From the NCBI GenBank assembly GCA_028015205.1, contig CM051520.1, positions 10,512,501 through 10,576,500 of the forward strand: a stretch of DNA of 64,000 nt, given 5' to 3'. Shown one piece after another: positions 24,376-34,629 of the stretch (the stretch's first letter is position 1; each line of letters begins with the position of its first letter). This DNA is from Mytilisepta virgata. Its lineage: Eukaryota; Mollusca; Bivalvia; Mytilida; Mytilidae. A model generated the notes under the pieces. It saw only the letters and a list, made by a program, of their open reading frames with translations. It was not told the origin of the DNA and did not search any database. The translations under genes and the position numbers were made by a program.

Positions 24376-27300
24376 AATGGAAATTATATGAATGGTCTCT
24401 GGAACAGTGTCAGGAGATTAAGTATCAAGATTGGACAGTGCAAAAATAGTAAGATGAAGATTGGAGAGCTTCACCAAAAAGCCAGATGTGAGATATATCC
24501 ACGCACTAAAGATATAAAGAGATTTAAGGTTCCTGATGATAAAGTACCATGGAATATACCTTTCCCAGAGTACCAGCCTACAGCCTTTACCACAGACACT
24601 GTACTTGCTGGTCCATATTACGCAGATCCAGATATAGTGTATGTAAAATACAAAAGCTATTTTTGTTTTTACACTGGCATTTGAGAATAGAGTTTTGTGA
24701 AATTATATTTAGGTTGTCTCCTTCAAAATTAAGTAGAGGTGTCCAGACTTGTAACCAATAATGCATATTTCTTGTCTGAAACTGAGGGCAATAACTCTTA
24801 CAAAACTATGCAAGTCATATCTAATGGTTATACCTTATCTGAAAGGATATTATTGCCCCTCGCCGCAACACGAGGCAGGGACTTAGAAATGGTCTGTGTC
24901 CGTCCGTCACAATTACTTATGGACCCATCTCCTCTGAGACCGCTGATCGGATTTCATTAAAATTATGTAGGACTGTTAGTCATCATATGTACATGATCCT
25001 GTCGCACCACCATTTTGATTTGACAAATTTTAAGGGAGTTCTGGGACTTAAAACTTATTATGTGACACTATAGGAACACTTTTGTGGATGCAACTCCTCT
25101 GAGACCGCTGATCGGATTTCGTTCAAATTTTGTAAGATTGTTAGTCACCTTTTGTACTTGATCTTAATAGTTATTTGATTTGACAAATTTTAAGGGAGTT
25201 ATGGGACTTTAACTTTTTTCTGCATTCAACACTATAGGAACACTTATGGGCACAACTCCTCTGAGACCATTGATCAGATTTTGTTAAAATTTTGTAGGAT
25301 TGTTAGTCACCACATGTACTTGATCCTATCACATCACAATTTTGATTTGACAAATATTACGGGAGTTATGGGACTTTAACGTTTTTGTGCATGTGACACT
25401 ATATAGGAACACTCTGAGACCGCTGATCGGATTTTGTTAAAATTTTGTAGGATTGTTAGTTACCAAATGTACTTGATCCTATGCTGCTATTTTAATAATA
25501 CACATTTTGTATATCTTGTGGGGTTTGACTTTTCTCTGTGGTGGAGGACATCTGCCTATGTGTAGCAATTTTGTTTTGACACTGGATATTCACATTTTTC
25601 TCAATCATAGTTGACAAGTCAGATTATAGAGTAACTGTTACAATTTTCTTGTTTCTTGGGAGCTTCTGGTTTATCAAATTTATGTAAATACATGTAGTAT
25701 AATTCATCTTTACATTTATATATCAGTTCGGGAAAGGGAAAGATAACCAAATGGAATGAAATTGATGGAAAAGTCAGCAGAGTTAGTTTCGTAGGAATAT
25801 ATGATGTTGTTGATGATTTACCATTGTAAGTTAAGTAAAATGATAGGAAAGGTACAACAGGTGCCTGTTTCACAAAACAAAAAAATTGTATGACTGTAAT
25901 TAATTTGAAGATCTAGTTAGGTATAAAGGTTTTGACATGAAAAATATAAGTTCAGTGATACAACATCCCACAGGCTTGAACAAAGGAAAAAATTGATTAC
26001 ATTCTGGGATCATTATGTGGCCTTAAACAGTGAGCAACATTCCACACCACAGGACAATTTTTTAAACAATAGGGTCAAAATTTTGACAGATTCTGAAATA
26101 AAAACTAATGTCATACTATATGAATACCAACCATAGTCATACATTGTATTTGTTACAGTTGAATTTTGAAAATAAACAAAAAATCCAACTATAATAGTTG
26201 TTTATTTCTACTGATTATTATGGAATGACATTAATTTTGAAGTGTGTGATTTATAAAACTTTAATATTACAGAAATATACATCAATAAATTGAATAAAAA
26301 AATATAATTCTAAATTTAAGTACGCTTATTTAAAACCTCTCATGATTTTTTTTTTAGTTTAAAAATCACAAAATGTAATGTGAAACATAGATAAACATAA
26401 TTTCTGACCCTTAGATTGAAGTACAACAGTACAGGGGTTTGAAACAATTAAATTGATTCTTCGTTTTTTTTTTCAGAAACCCAATGGGAAGGACAGGATT
26501 AAAACACAGAGGCTGTCTAGGTAGATGGGGACCTAACCATGCTGCAGACCCAATTGTAACTAGGTAAAATTTTTATTTTAATACTTTTTTAGGAAAGGCT
26601 TTTACTGTTGGTACACAATGGAATGAACGTAGGTTGAAAATAAGCTTTAGCTGTTGTCACACAATGAATCGAATACAACCTTAAGGCAGTCCTTTACTGC
26701 ATACATTATATGTTCAGTTATCTTGTTCAGTAGTTGAATCTAGATCAAATCTTTTTATAATTTCTCCTTTTATTTTTATTGAAAAATGTTGCTTTTAGTA
26801 GGAAATCACACAAACATACTTGAGGACAATGAATTTTTTGATGGCAGAAAAATTGTAACAATTTTGTCTTCAATATAAATTTCTATGGTACTTCTGGCAC
26901 GGGATCATATATTACAATGGTATGCCCACGTTTAATCAAGTGGATGTCAGAGAAAAAAATTGTGTTTTCTTAAAGGAAGTGAAATTTAAAGATTTGTTAA
27001 CCTTAAGGAAAAGTATGTCACTAAATGTATAATATTGTAGATGGAAGAGAGATGAGAACAATGAAATAGTGAAAGGTGATGATGGAAAACCTGTACTACA
27101 GTTTGTAGCTGTACAGAGGAGAGATAACCATGAATGGGCTATACCAGGGGTAGGTGTTACAATACCAGGGGTAGGTATTACAATACCAGGGGTAGGTGTT
27201 ACAATACCAGGGGTGGGTATTACAATACCAGGGGTAGGTTTTACAATACCATGGGTAGGTAATACACTATTTGGGTGGGTATTGCAATACCAGGGGCAGA

Positions 27301-30300
27301 TATCACAATATACAATTACGGCCCTCTGGTCAACCCTGCTGAAGGGTTATTTCCCTGAGGGCTTTAGCCCGAGTTGAATCACCCTTCAGCAGGGTTGACC
27401 ATTTTGGTTATCTCCCAACTCGTAGGGCCATAACTGTTTTATTATACCAAACAAATATTTTTGTGTTACATATCGATTGTAATAGGTATTCATTGGACAA
27501 ATGAACTTTGTCGAGGTTATTCCCTGGCACCACTGATTATAATGAAATATCTGAATTATTCTATGTCATGTGATCATTTATTAGCCAATAGATTTCAGGG
27601 ATCACCATGACCTATTCTAGCGTGGCGATGCGCCACGCTTGGATTTTTCTCCGCCACCTTTGATTTGCATGCGCCACACTTAATTTGTTGTCCGCCACGC
27701 TTTAAAAATCAATAGGTTGTAGTTAAATACCGAAACCTCTAAACCAATTATCATATCAGTGGCAATAAGATAATCTAATTAACATTTAATAGTGTGAACA
27801 GTGGCAGTGCCTCCAGGATGTGTACAACAGCTGATTGTAAATAGTTACATTGTTACGCGTTGTTGAACAGACGACTTGTACAACATACACGGAAAAATAA
27901 TGTTGGCAATTAAGATGAAAAATAAAACAGGCTTTAAATGTAATTGAAATGAATAAATATCGTTATTTTAGATAATTAAAAGTAATTTTTAAACAGATTT
28001 ATATATTTATGATAAAAATATTGTATGTTGAACATCGCGGTAAAACTACGAAGTAAACAAAATGCGAAAAATCCACGAAAAAGTTGAACTGTTTTTTTCC
28101 TTCATCCAGGGAAAGAAAAGTTATCAATCTACAATCAATGTGATTAAGTGATGATTACACATTGTTATCCTAATGATTTCCATATCATCTGATTGAAAAG
28201 TTAATTGTAACAACTGTACACCAAATCTGAACTTACCAAGCTGACGTTGAATCGTCCAAGCCGACATTCCTGAACATTAATTTCAGAAATATCAAAAACT
28301 GTTAATTATTTTAATCAAAATTATGATTTGGAATAAATAATGGACAGTTACTAGACAATTCAGTAATCATGAGATCTTCAAAGCAAGACATTACCACTTT
28401 CTTCAGTGCGAAAGTACGGAGGGTAGAAACAGACCACGAATGTACCACTGTAATAGACTTTTAACTACCAAAGAGCAGCTACTTTGTGGAACAGCATTAC
28501 AAACAGAAGCATAGACCTTGGTGAACTGAATGAAGACACAGACATCAGGGACAACTGAACAAGACATGAGTTAGAAACATTTGTTAGTGCTCAACATGAC
28601 AATTGTGCTTGCTGTGCTGTTATGTTTTGTCCTTGATATATATATATATATAGTAATATAATAAAGATGTATGTAAAGTTTTTTTTCTTTCTAAGGACAC
28701 ATTTATGCCGAAGGAGGGATGCGAATGAACACGACACAACATCTCTCCCCCACCCTTGATTTTCATTCTGTGGTGATCCCTGGATTTATTTAATTATACT
28801 GTAAGGTATAATAATACCAATTTTTATTGCTGATAATAAGATAAGTATAATCATTAATGATTTCTCAACATTGTTGTTGGATGGTTTGGATTTGTTTTCA
28901 TTTTACCAATATTTGTCAACATCTTTTTCCAGCTGTGAAAAATAAAATTTATTAAAGACATGTATGTACCAATATGTGTTTGTTATTATTGGTATTTGAC
29001 CATCCCTGTTATCTAGCCATAGCTTCATGATCATCTGCCTCAAATCATAAAATTCATAAATTTAATGGATGTTTAACTTCATTTAATTTTATCAGATGAT
29101 AAATAACTAATTTTTGTACAGGGAATGGTTGATCCGGGTGATTTAGTTAGTGCAACAATTAAAAAAGAATTTGGTGAAGAAGCTTTAAATAGCTTAGAAA
29201 TGACAGAAGAAGAAAAAAAGAAAATGCAAGATACAGTGGAAGACTTTTTATCTGATGGTGACAAGGTTAGTTTTAACATAGATTGTTTTCTGTTTAGGGT
29301 AAGGTAGATGCTGGAGAGGTTGTCACGGAAACAGTCATGAGAGAGTTTGGTGAGGAAGCTCTCAGCACAAAAGAAATTTCTCAAGAAAAGAAGTCAGAAG
29401 TCATGGCGACTGTTAAAGAGTTTTTTCAACATGGCATTCAGGTCTATTTTTATATTTTGTGTAAACCTTAATGTTTAGATGTTTTTGATGAAAGTAACAT
29501 TAGTATTACGTATACACTGTATGAGCAGCAGCTTTAAGCTTACTGTGAAGACAAGCACATTTTGACCCTGGGATCTAAATTATGTACTACTACCCTCAAA
29601 CCAATTTTTATCTAGTGTTTACCTTGATGGAAATTTATACACCAAAATAATTTATTTCAATGATAATTTTGTATTTTGTATCTAAATTGGATTATACACA
29701 CACAACAAAAGGGAACTATTTCACAACATCACATTCCTCAAATTTTGAATTTTCTCAGCATATTGTAAAAATTTGACCATACTTAGATTGGAAAGATTAG
29801 TGGGCAGTTAGTGGACGATCCTATGATCTGTATTTCTTTTTTATATTCTTTGTATTACGTGTATCTAACTATATATACACACACAACAAAAGGGAACTAT
29901 TTCACAAGATCACATCCTCAAATTTTGAATTTTCTCAGCATATTGTAAAAATTTGACCATACCCATATAAATTGGAAAGATAAGTGGGCAGTTAGTGGAC
30001 GATCCTAGGATCTGTATTTCTTCTTGGTATACTTGTTGTAGGTATATACAGGCTATGTGGATGATCCTAGAAACACAGATAATGCATGGATGGAGACTAC
30101 AGCTTACAATTTCCATGACTATGATGGAACTAAAGTAGGGCAATTTGATTTACATGCAGGTAATGTACTGTGAAACTTTGTAAGGATGGAACTATATATC
30201 ATTCCATCTGTTATTATTATACCCCCGGCAACAAAGTTACTGGAGATATAATGTTTTTTACCTGTCTGTCGGTCTGTCGTTACTTTGTTGTTGCCGGGAT

Positions 30301-31914
30301 ACGACCTTCATTTTCTGTAGGATGCTCTTCTAATTTTCATAAAAGGTTTCCCCTCATCATTATCTAGGATGTGTTCAGTTAAAATATCTTCTTGTCGAAA
30401 ACCGATTGGCCAATCAGAACTAAAGTTGGCAGCAATTGTCTTTAGATGGTCCTTTTTCAGAATTGTGTCCTATGACCTGGACTGTCGACCATTTTGCCAG
30501 TTGGAACCAAACTATTCAGCAGTGGTCCTTAGATTGACCTCATTCTGAATTGTGTATGATGACATGCACTGTCAACCAAAATGGCCACAACAGCCAAAAT
30601 TAGTTTAACATAGGACACTATGAGAAAATTATTTTTAAAATCTTGTATGAAACGACTTGGCTGATTAGAACCAAACTTGGCATTAATGGTCCTTAGATGG
30701 TCCTCTTTCAGAAGTATTTTCAATGACCAAGATTGTCAACCAAGATGGCCTTCACAACTAAAGTTTAACATAGGAAAATTCTATGAAGGTCTTCTCTGAA
30801 AACACTGCACCAATTGTGACCAATCTGTGGTAGAATGTGCCTTTGGTGATTCCCTATCAAAATTATCTCCGGTGAACTGGCTTGCCAACCAAAACACTTA
30901 CAAAAACCCTAGATGAGTTTGTTTATCAAAAAATCAGAAATGGGGAACCATTTCTCAAGAGAATATGAAATATAAAATTTTTTATATCCCACACAAAATT
31001 GAGAAGGAAAAAACCTTTACCAGCAAATCACTATAGGCTGGTCCTGTTTATTTGGGGGAATGGGGTATGTGAGCTTGCTCACTAAAGGATACTTCATTTA
31101 TTTTAATTCTATATCTACCGGGATTGTATAATTGTAAGCTCCTCTATGTTAATAGGTATGGTCTCATGGGGTTTATTCATAGGTCATATCAATGACTAAA
31201 TCCTTTTTTGGCTGCCTCTGTATTAGAAAGTGAAACAATGGCTCCTAGTCTTAGACTATATGTCAGAATGGGTTGACACAATTTCGTTTAGCATACCCAT
31301 TCATCTACTGCAATAGATATTGGCGAGACAAAAAATACCCGTAAAACTGAAGATTAGTGACATATCTGAGGTTAATAGAGGGCAGTGACAATTACAATAA
31401 AAGGCTTGTTGTATAGGACGTGCTTTTAACTATCCATGCTTTCAGCAAAATTTGGTAACTCACCTGTGAAAAACTTTACTACGACAAGGTGATAGTTAAA
31501 TGCACTTGCTGATATTAACCTTTTTGTGATAAATGACAATCCCTGTCAATAAAATTTAAACTTCAGCTGGCAATAGACCTTTTGTAGGTATTTCTTTTTC
31601 AATAATATTTCACATAGAACAATGGATCTGCATGTACATTTTGGAAAAGAAAATTTCAATTTTTAATTTGTTGTTAAACATTCATAATTCGGGTTCAAAA
31701 CAATATAAAATTTAAGTTTTTTGTAATGGGTGGTATTATGAAATCATTTTGTTTTCACGGCCACATATTATACATTAAGGATGCTTTGTTTCTATATTTA
31801 GGTGACGATGCAATGGCAGTACAGTGGATGGATTTAAACAGAAGTATAAAACTTTATGCTAGCCATGTAGTGTTTTTAGAAGAGGTAGCCAAACGACTGA
31901 ATGCAAGTTGGTGA
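24376..31914 (+). CDS. NUDT9: NUDT9-type ADP-ribose pyrophosphatase, complete
   Basis: Hydrolyses ADP-ribose to AMP and ribose 5-phosphate, in mitochondria for the vertebrate NUDT9. Exons: 24376/24388-24638, 25727-25825, 26477-26563, 27041-27149, then either 29122-29265 or 29298-29441, then 30042-30159 and 31802-31914 (TGA). Starting at ATG 24388 with either Nudix exon gives 306 residues, against about 350 in human. I chose ATG 24388 because it directly follows an acceptor-like TATTTTCAG (to 24375) and yields a basic, Ser/Leu-rich start ([18 protein letters not shown]), plausible as a mitochondrial presequence. Family landmarks: [56 protein letters not shown], the Nudix box, [37 protein letters not shown]. 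All junctions are GT..AG and in phase. It differs from TRPM2-type NUDT9-H in keeping the EFGEE catalytic core and in having no channel domain nearby. Confidence 0.92.
24850..25560. repeat. Tandem ~175-bp repeat, GCCCCTCGCC family, in NUDT9 intron 1
   Basis: It opens with a short palindrome region (TTGCCCCTCGCCGCAACACG ... GAGGCAGGGAC) and a GTCCGTCCGTC tract. About four units follow, each with 'cctctgagaccgctgatcgg', 'ttttgtaggattgttagtca', 'tttgacaaattttaagggag' and 'acactataggaacact'. It has the same overall plan as the other tandem-core families here, but unrelated sequence. Confidence 0.7.
27141..27307 (+). repeat. 21-bp minisatellite made of the exon 4 splice donor
   Basis: About eight head-to-tail units of ATACCAGGGGTAGGTGTTAC plus A. 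The first unit overlaps the end of the coding exon (ATA CCA GGG at 27141-27149) and its donor GTAGGT. Six units keep a plausible GGG|GTRGGT donor. The period is 21 nt, so it preserves the reading frame. Confidence 0.9.
27312..27434. repeat. Hairpin / foldback element in NUDT9 intron 4
   Basis: Inverted arms: TTACGGCCCT...GTCAACCCTGCTGAAGGGT pairs with CACCCTTCAGCAGGGTTGAC...AGGGCCATAA. The centre GGGCTTTAGCCC is also palindromic. Probably a MITE remnant. Confidence 0.65.
28369..28464 (+). pseudogene. N-terminal transposase-like ORF remnant
   Basis: A 31-codon ORF starting [18 protein letters not shown]. The KxxIxxFF pattern followed by basic residues resembles a PCNA-interacting (PIP) box near an N-terminus. 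It lies inside the hAT-like element, so it is most simply the start of a decayed element-encoded protein. No downstream domain could be read. Confidence 0.35.
28640..28660. repeat. (TA)n microsatellite
   Basis: A short TATATATATATATATA run inside the hAT-like element. Confidence 0.7.
29122..29265 (+). CDS. NUDT9: NUDT9 alternative Nudix exon A (Asp/Lys box)
   Basis: A 48-codon, phase 0-0 exon. Acceptor TTTTTGTACAG, donor AAG|GTTAGT. It encodes [20 protein letters not shown], then [11 protein letters not shown]... ending SDGDK. Joined to the preceding AIPG it forms the Nudix box G-x5-D-x7-KEFGEE: the conserved Glu is Asp and the conserved Arg is Lys, but the three metal-binding glutamates of EFGEE remain. 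Overall it looks closer to vertebrate NUDT9 (GMVDPG, ALNSL) than exon B does. Confidence 0.88.
29298..29441 (+). CDS. NUDT9: NUDT9 alternative Nudix exon B (canonical Glu/Arg box)
   Basis: Also exactly 48 codons and phase 0-0. Acceptor TTTTCTGTTTAG, donor CAG|GTCTAT (weak). It encodes [20 protein letters not shown], then [11 protein letters not shown]... ending FFQHGIQ. It aligns with exon A without gaps, including FGEEAL. The Nudix box is canonical here (E and RE). The 32-nt gap to exon A (29266-29297) holds both the exon A donor and a branch-like TTTTAAC for exon B, so the two exons cannot easily be spliced together. Confidence 0.85.
29679..30041 (+). repeat. Tandem ~180-bp duplication ending at the exon 6 acceptor
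   Basis: Two copies (about 29679-29858 and 29862-30041) share 'acacacaacaaaagggaact', 'tctcagcatattgtaaaaat' and 'gggcagttagtggacgatcc' with few differences. The second copy runs directly into the acceptor of the coding exon at 30042. The matching place in the first copy (CTTTGTATTAC) lacks the AG. Confidence 0.85.
30218..30920. repeat. Palindrome-plus-tandem-core element in NUDT9 intron 6
   Basis: It starts with inverted segments CCCGGCAACAAAGT ... ACTTTGTTGTTGCCGGG around a GTCTGTCGGTCTGTCG tract. Two to three GTGAGC-family core units follow ('accaaacttggca', 'tgtcaaccaagatggcc', 'gtttaacataggacac'). Confidence 0.6.
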
Positions 31915-34000
31915 TTGCTTTGTTCATTAGGACAATATGAATTATTTGAATAAGTTAATGCTCATTTTTAGGCTAATTTTTTCACATTTATAAGTCAATG
32001 ACGACCTCAGAAAAAAGTTAAGTGTCCCTGAAAATTTTATCAAATGAATAAGAGAAAACATTTTTATGAGCTGTTTTTACTTTTAAGTCAGTTAATGACC
32101 GTTGTTTTATATATTGTATGTTACTTTTAACATTCAGTGAAAAAAAGTTATTTCTTTTGGTCTATTTTAAAAATGTATTATGTTATTATATTATGATTGA
32201 ACCATTAAAAATTGGGTGTAATTATTACAGAAAGCTTTAATTTTCACTCATTGAAATGATAGACTTATTGGAACAGGTTGAATAGAAGGACAAAAAAACA
32301 TGCCGACTGAAATGCATCCCTTTTACGCAAAAAAAAATAGAGCTTTTAGGCAATATCAAATTGATCAGTTCTTTGGATTTCGCCGCTCTTGATTTTTGGA
32401 CTATGTAAATTTTAATAAAAAAAATTTTGCCGCTTCATTTTGCAAAGTTGCTGAAAATTCGCCTCAAATTTTTCATTTTCAATAAATTAAAGATAAAAAT
32501 TGTTCGCCTGCTCCTAAATTTTTTTTAAAAATTGGGATTTTTCCTATTTTTTTGCAATATTTATTTTTTAAAATATATGTCGCACATAAATTTGATCTGT
32601 GCTGGGAAAAAAAGGTCCTCGAGAAAAAAAAATTAAATTAAAAATTTGTCCGCTAACCACCTATTTTTTCCATCCAAAAAACCAAAGAACGAAAAATTAA
32701 TTAGGTGTGCTCTTATTGATATTGTATGAAAATTCTGTTTACTTTTAATCAAAACATAATTTTTCTTTGGTATTTTTATAAATACTTTCATTTTAAAAGT
32801 TTTGTGTGGCTGGCCTTAATCTTTATGTCATTATATGTAAACATATTAATGTTTATATTGCAAGTTCAGAGGGTAAAAAATTGTTTTATTTCATTGGATG
32901 GTTTTGAAAAAATGGAATCAGTTTTGCTTTTATCAATGTATGATTTTGTGGAACTATATTTCTGTTTCCTGGCTCCATTATCCACTATCAAATCGGCCAC
33001 TGATGTAAGTAATGTTAAACAAATATTTAGCACCTAATTTTCAACACTTACTTTCTAGAAATCAGTTTCTCTTTCTGTGCAAGTTGTATCCGGCTCAAAC
33101 TTATTAAATGCCTTGAAGGAATTTGATGATACTTGGTGATATTGTTGACAACTACAATATCACCAATGTGTCATGAATCTGCCTTTATTTGATGATAATG
33201 TTGACCTCCACCAGAGGATGTGTTACAAAAAAAATAATTCCACCTTGCAAGAGAACTTGTCAGCACATAAATGGTTTATTTAATTGTACAAACTGTAATA
33301 CTTTGTGGAAGAACTTTTTATCAGTGAGAGCTTATTTCAATGTATTTAGAACCTTTTCCACAAGATCATAAAATTTAAGGGTTTTTTTTGTTGTTAAAAT
33401 ACACAAAAATCAGTGTCCGATTTTTTAAATACCCAATTCAGTAAGGTATGTTTTCCTTTGGAAACAACAGAGAAAAATAGAACATTGTGATTTTTTTTTA
33501 GTAATGAAACCTCCAAATTCTCCTAAAGGAATTGCAAGTAACAGTGAAATTGGTGCCAAATAATCATTATATCATAAAAGTAAACCTTTACATTTGAAAC
33601 AAATAGAAAAATAACAGTTCATTTAATGATGTGTTTGTGATATTAACATTGAGTTTTGCCATTGCCTTTGCCTTTGTTTTTTTTGTGAATGTTAGGATTA
33701 TCTCCCTTATTCATACCTCTATCCTAAGAAGGTTATGGCTATGTTTTCTGACTCATAGAGAATTGAGTGCAGCTCATTAGCATTTATGATTTTTCATAAA
33801 GCATTGCTGACATAATTTGTCAAATTGGCATGCAGTGCATCCTTTTTAGTATTGTTGTAATTGAGGTTAGTATATAGGATCAGGGCCTTATTGCTGTTCT
33901 TTATCTTAACGTCACAGTGAGACCTTCAGCACGGAGAATATCTCGCACCTCATTGACGGCAAATAGTACCATTTATAATACCTCAGTATGTTTTTTTTTT
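31915..34000. other. Probable NUDT9 3' UTR and flank
   Basis: AT-rich sequence after the NUDT9 stop. An open frame at 32726-33037 is Phe/Leu-rich and low-complexity, with no recognised domain. No clear gene feature. I could not fix a polyadenylation site with confidence. Confidence 0.4.
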
Positions 34001-34625
34001 TATATAAAAGTAAAGACAATAATTTTACTATTTTGTCTATTTCTAAACCTGAAACTATTGACTGGTCAATAGTGCTGGAAGCTAATGAACGATAAATTGT
34101 ATTTCGGTATAATAAAACATTTATTGACTGCATATTTGGGGAATAGTAATTTTATTGTCCCCTCATGCCTTTGGTCAATAGTTGGTATCTGGGTAACAAT
34201 AAATTTACTATTCCCCTCATACGCAGTCAATAAGTATATATTATTATACCTCAGTATGTTTTTTCTATATAAAAATTAAGACAATAATTTTACTATTTTG
34301 TCTGTTTCTAAAATTGAAACTATTGACCGGTCAATAGTTTCCGCTACTATTGATCGGTCTATAGTACTGGAAACTATTTACTGGTAAAGTGATCTCGGTA
34401 TAATAATACACTTACTGACTACATATTTGGGGAATAGTAAGTTTATTATCTCCTCGATATCAAATATTGCCCTTCAATAAGTTTATATTATTTTACCTCA
34501 GTATGTTTTTTCTATATAAAAATCAAGACATTTTATTTTACTATTAATAAATATTAAATATAAATATTACTAAATAGTGACTGGTGATTAGTACTGGAAA
34601 CTATTGACCGGTAAAGTGTTCGGTG
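33985..34625. repeat. Hairpin repeat units around 'attgactg...ggaatagtaa'
   Basis: Inverted segments TTATTGACTGCATATTTGGG...AATAGTAA and TTACTATTCCCCTCATACG...TCAATAA surround 'ggtcaatagtt'. The flanking 'cctcagtatgttttttctat' occurs three times here (about 33982, 34252, 34497) and again at 51438. The family recurs at 51430-52130. Confidence 0.6.
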
Positions 34626-34629
34626 CTAC

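Larger units (their letters stand above)
27596..28782 (+). mobile_element. hAT-like transposon remnant with subterminal repeats
   Basis: Inverted ends CAGGGATCACCA / TGGTGATCCCTG, flanked by direct GATTT (27591-27595 and 28783-28787). The left end carries a cluster of CGCCACGCTT-like motifs (27617-27705, both orientations), and the right end has CCCCACCCTTG. CAGGG termini suggest hAT. The interior is about 1.2 kb, too short for a full transposase. It keeps one short ORF (28369-28464). It lies in NUDT9 intron 4. Confidence 0.6.

Noticed and set aside
27069..27377. Elastin-like GVGVTIP repeat protein
   Set aside because: The frame is an exon end reading through its donor into a minisatellite; the family sequence AIPG|GMVDPG shows where the exon stops.
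29125..29307. Nudix exon A continuing into the spacer to a stop
   Set aside because: A good donor at 29266 and the family sequence VYTGYVDD in the next exon show that the exon ends at 29265. The extension would truncate the enzyme.
29079..29384. Minus-strand open frame of 101 codons
   Set aside because: Antisense shadow of the two Nudix exons.
32726..33037. Hydrophobic 103-codon open frame after NUDT9
   Set aside because: Low-complexity Phe/Leu composition in AT-rich DNA, with no domain or homologue recognised.
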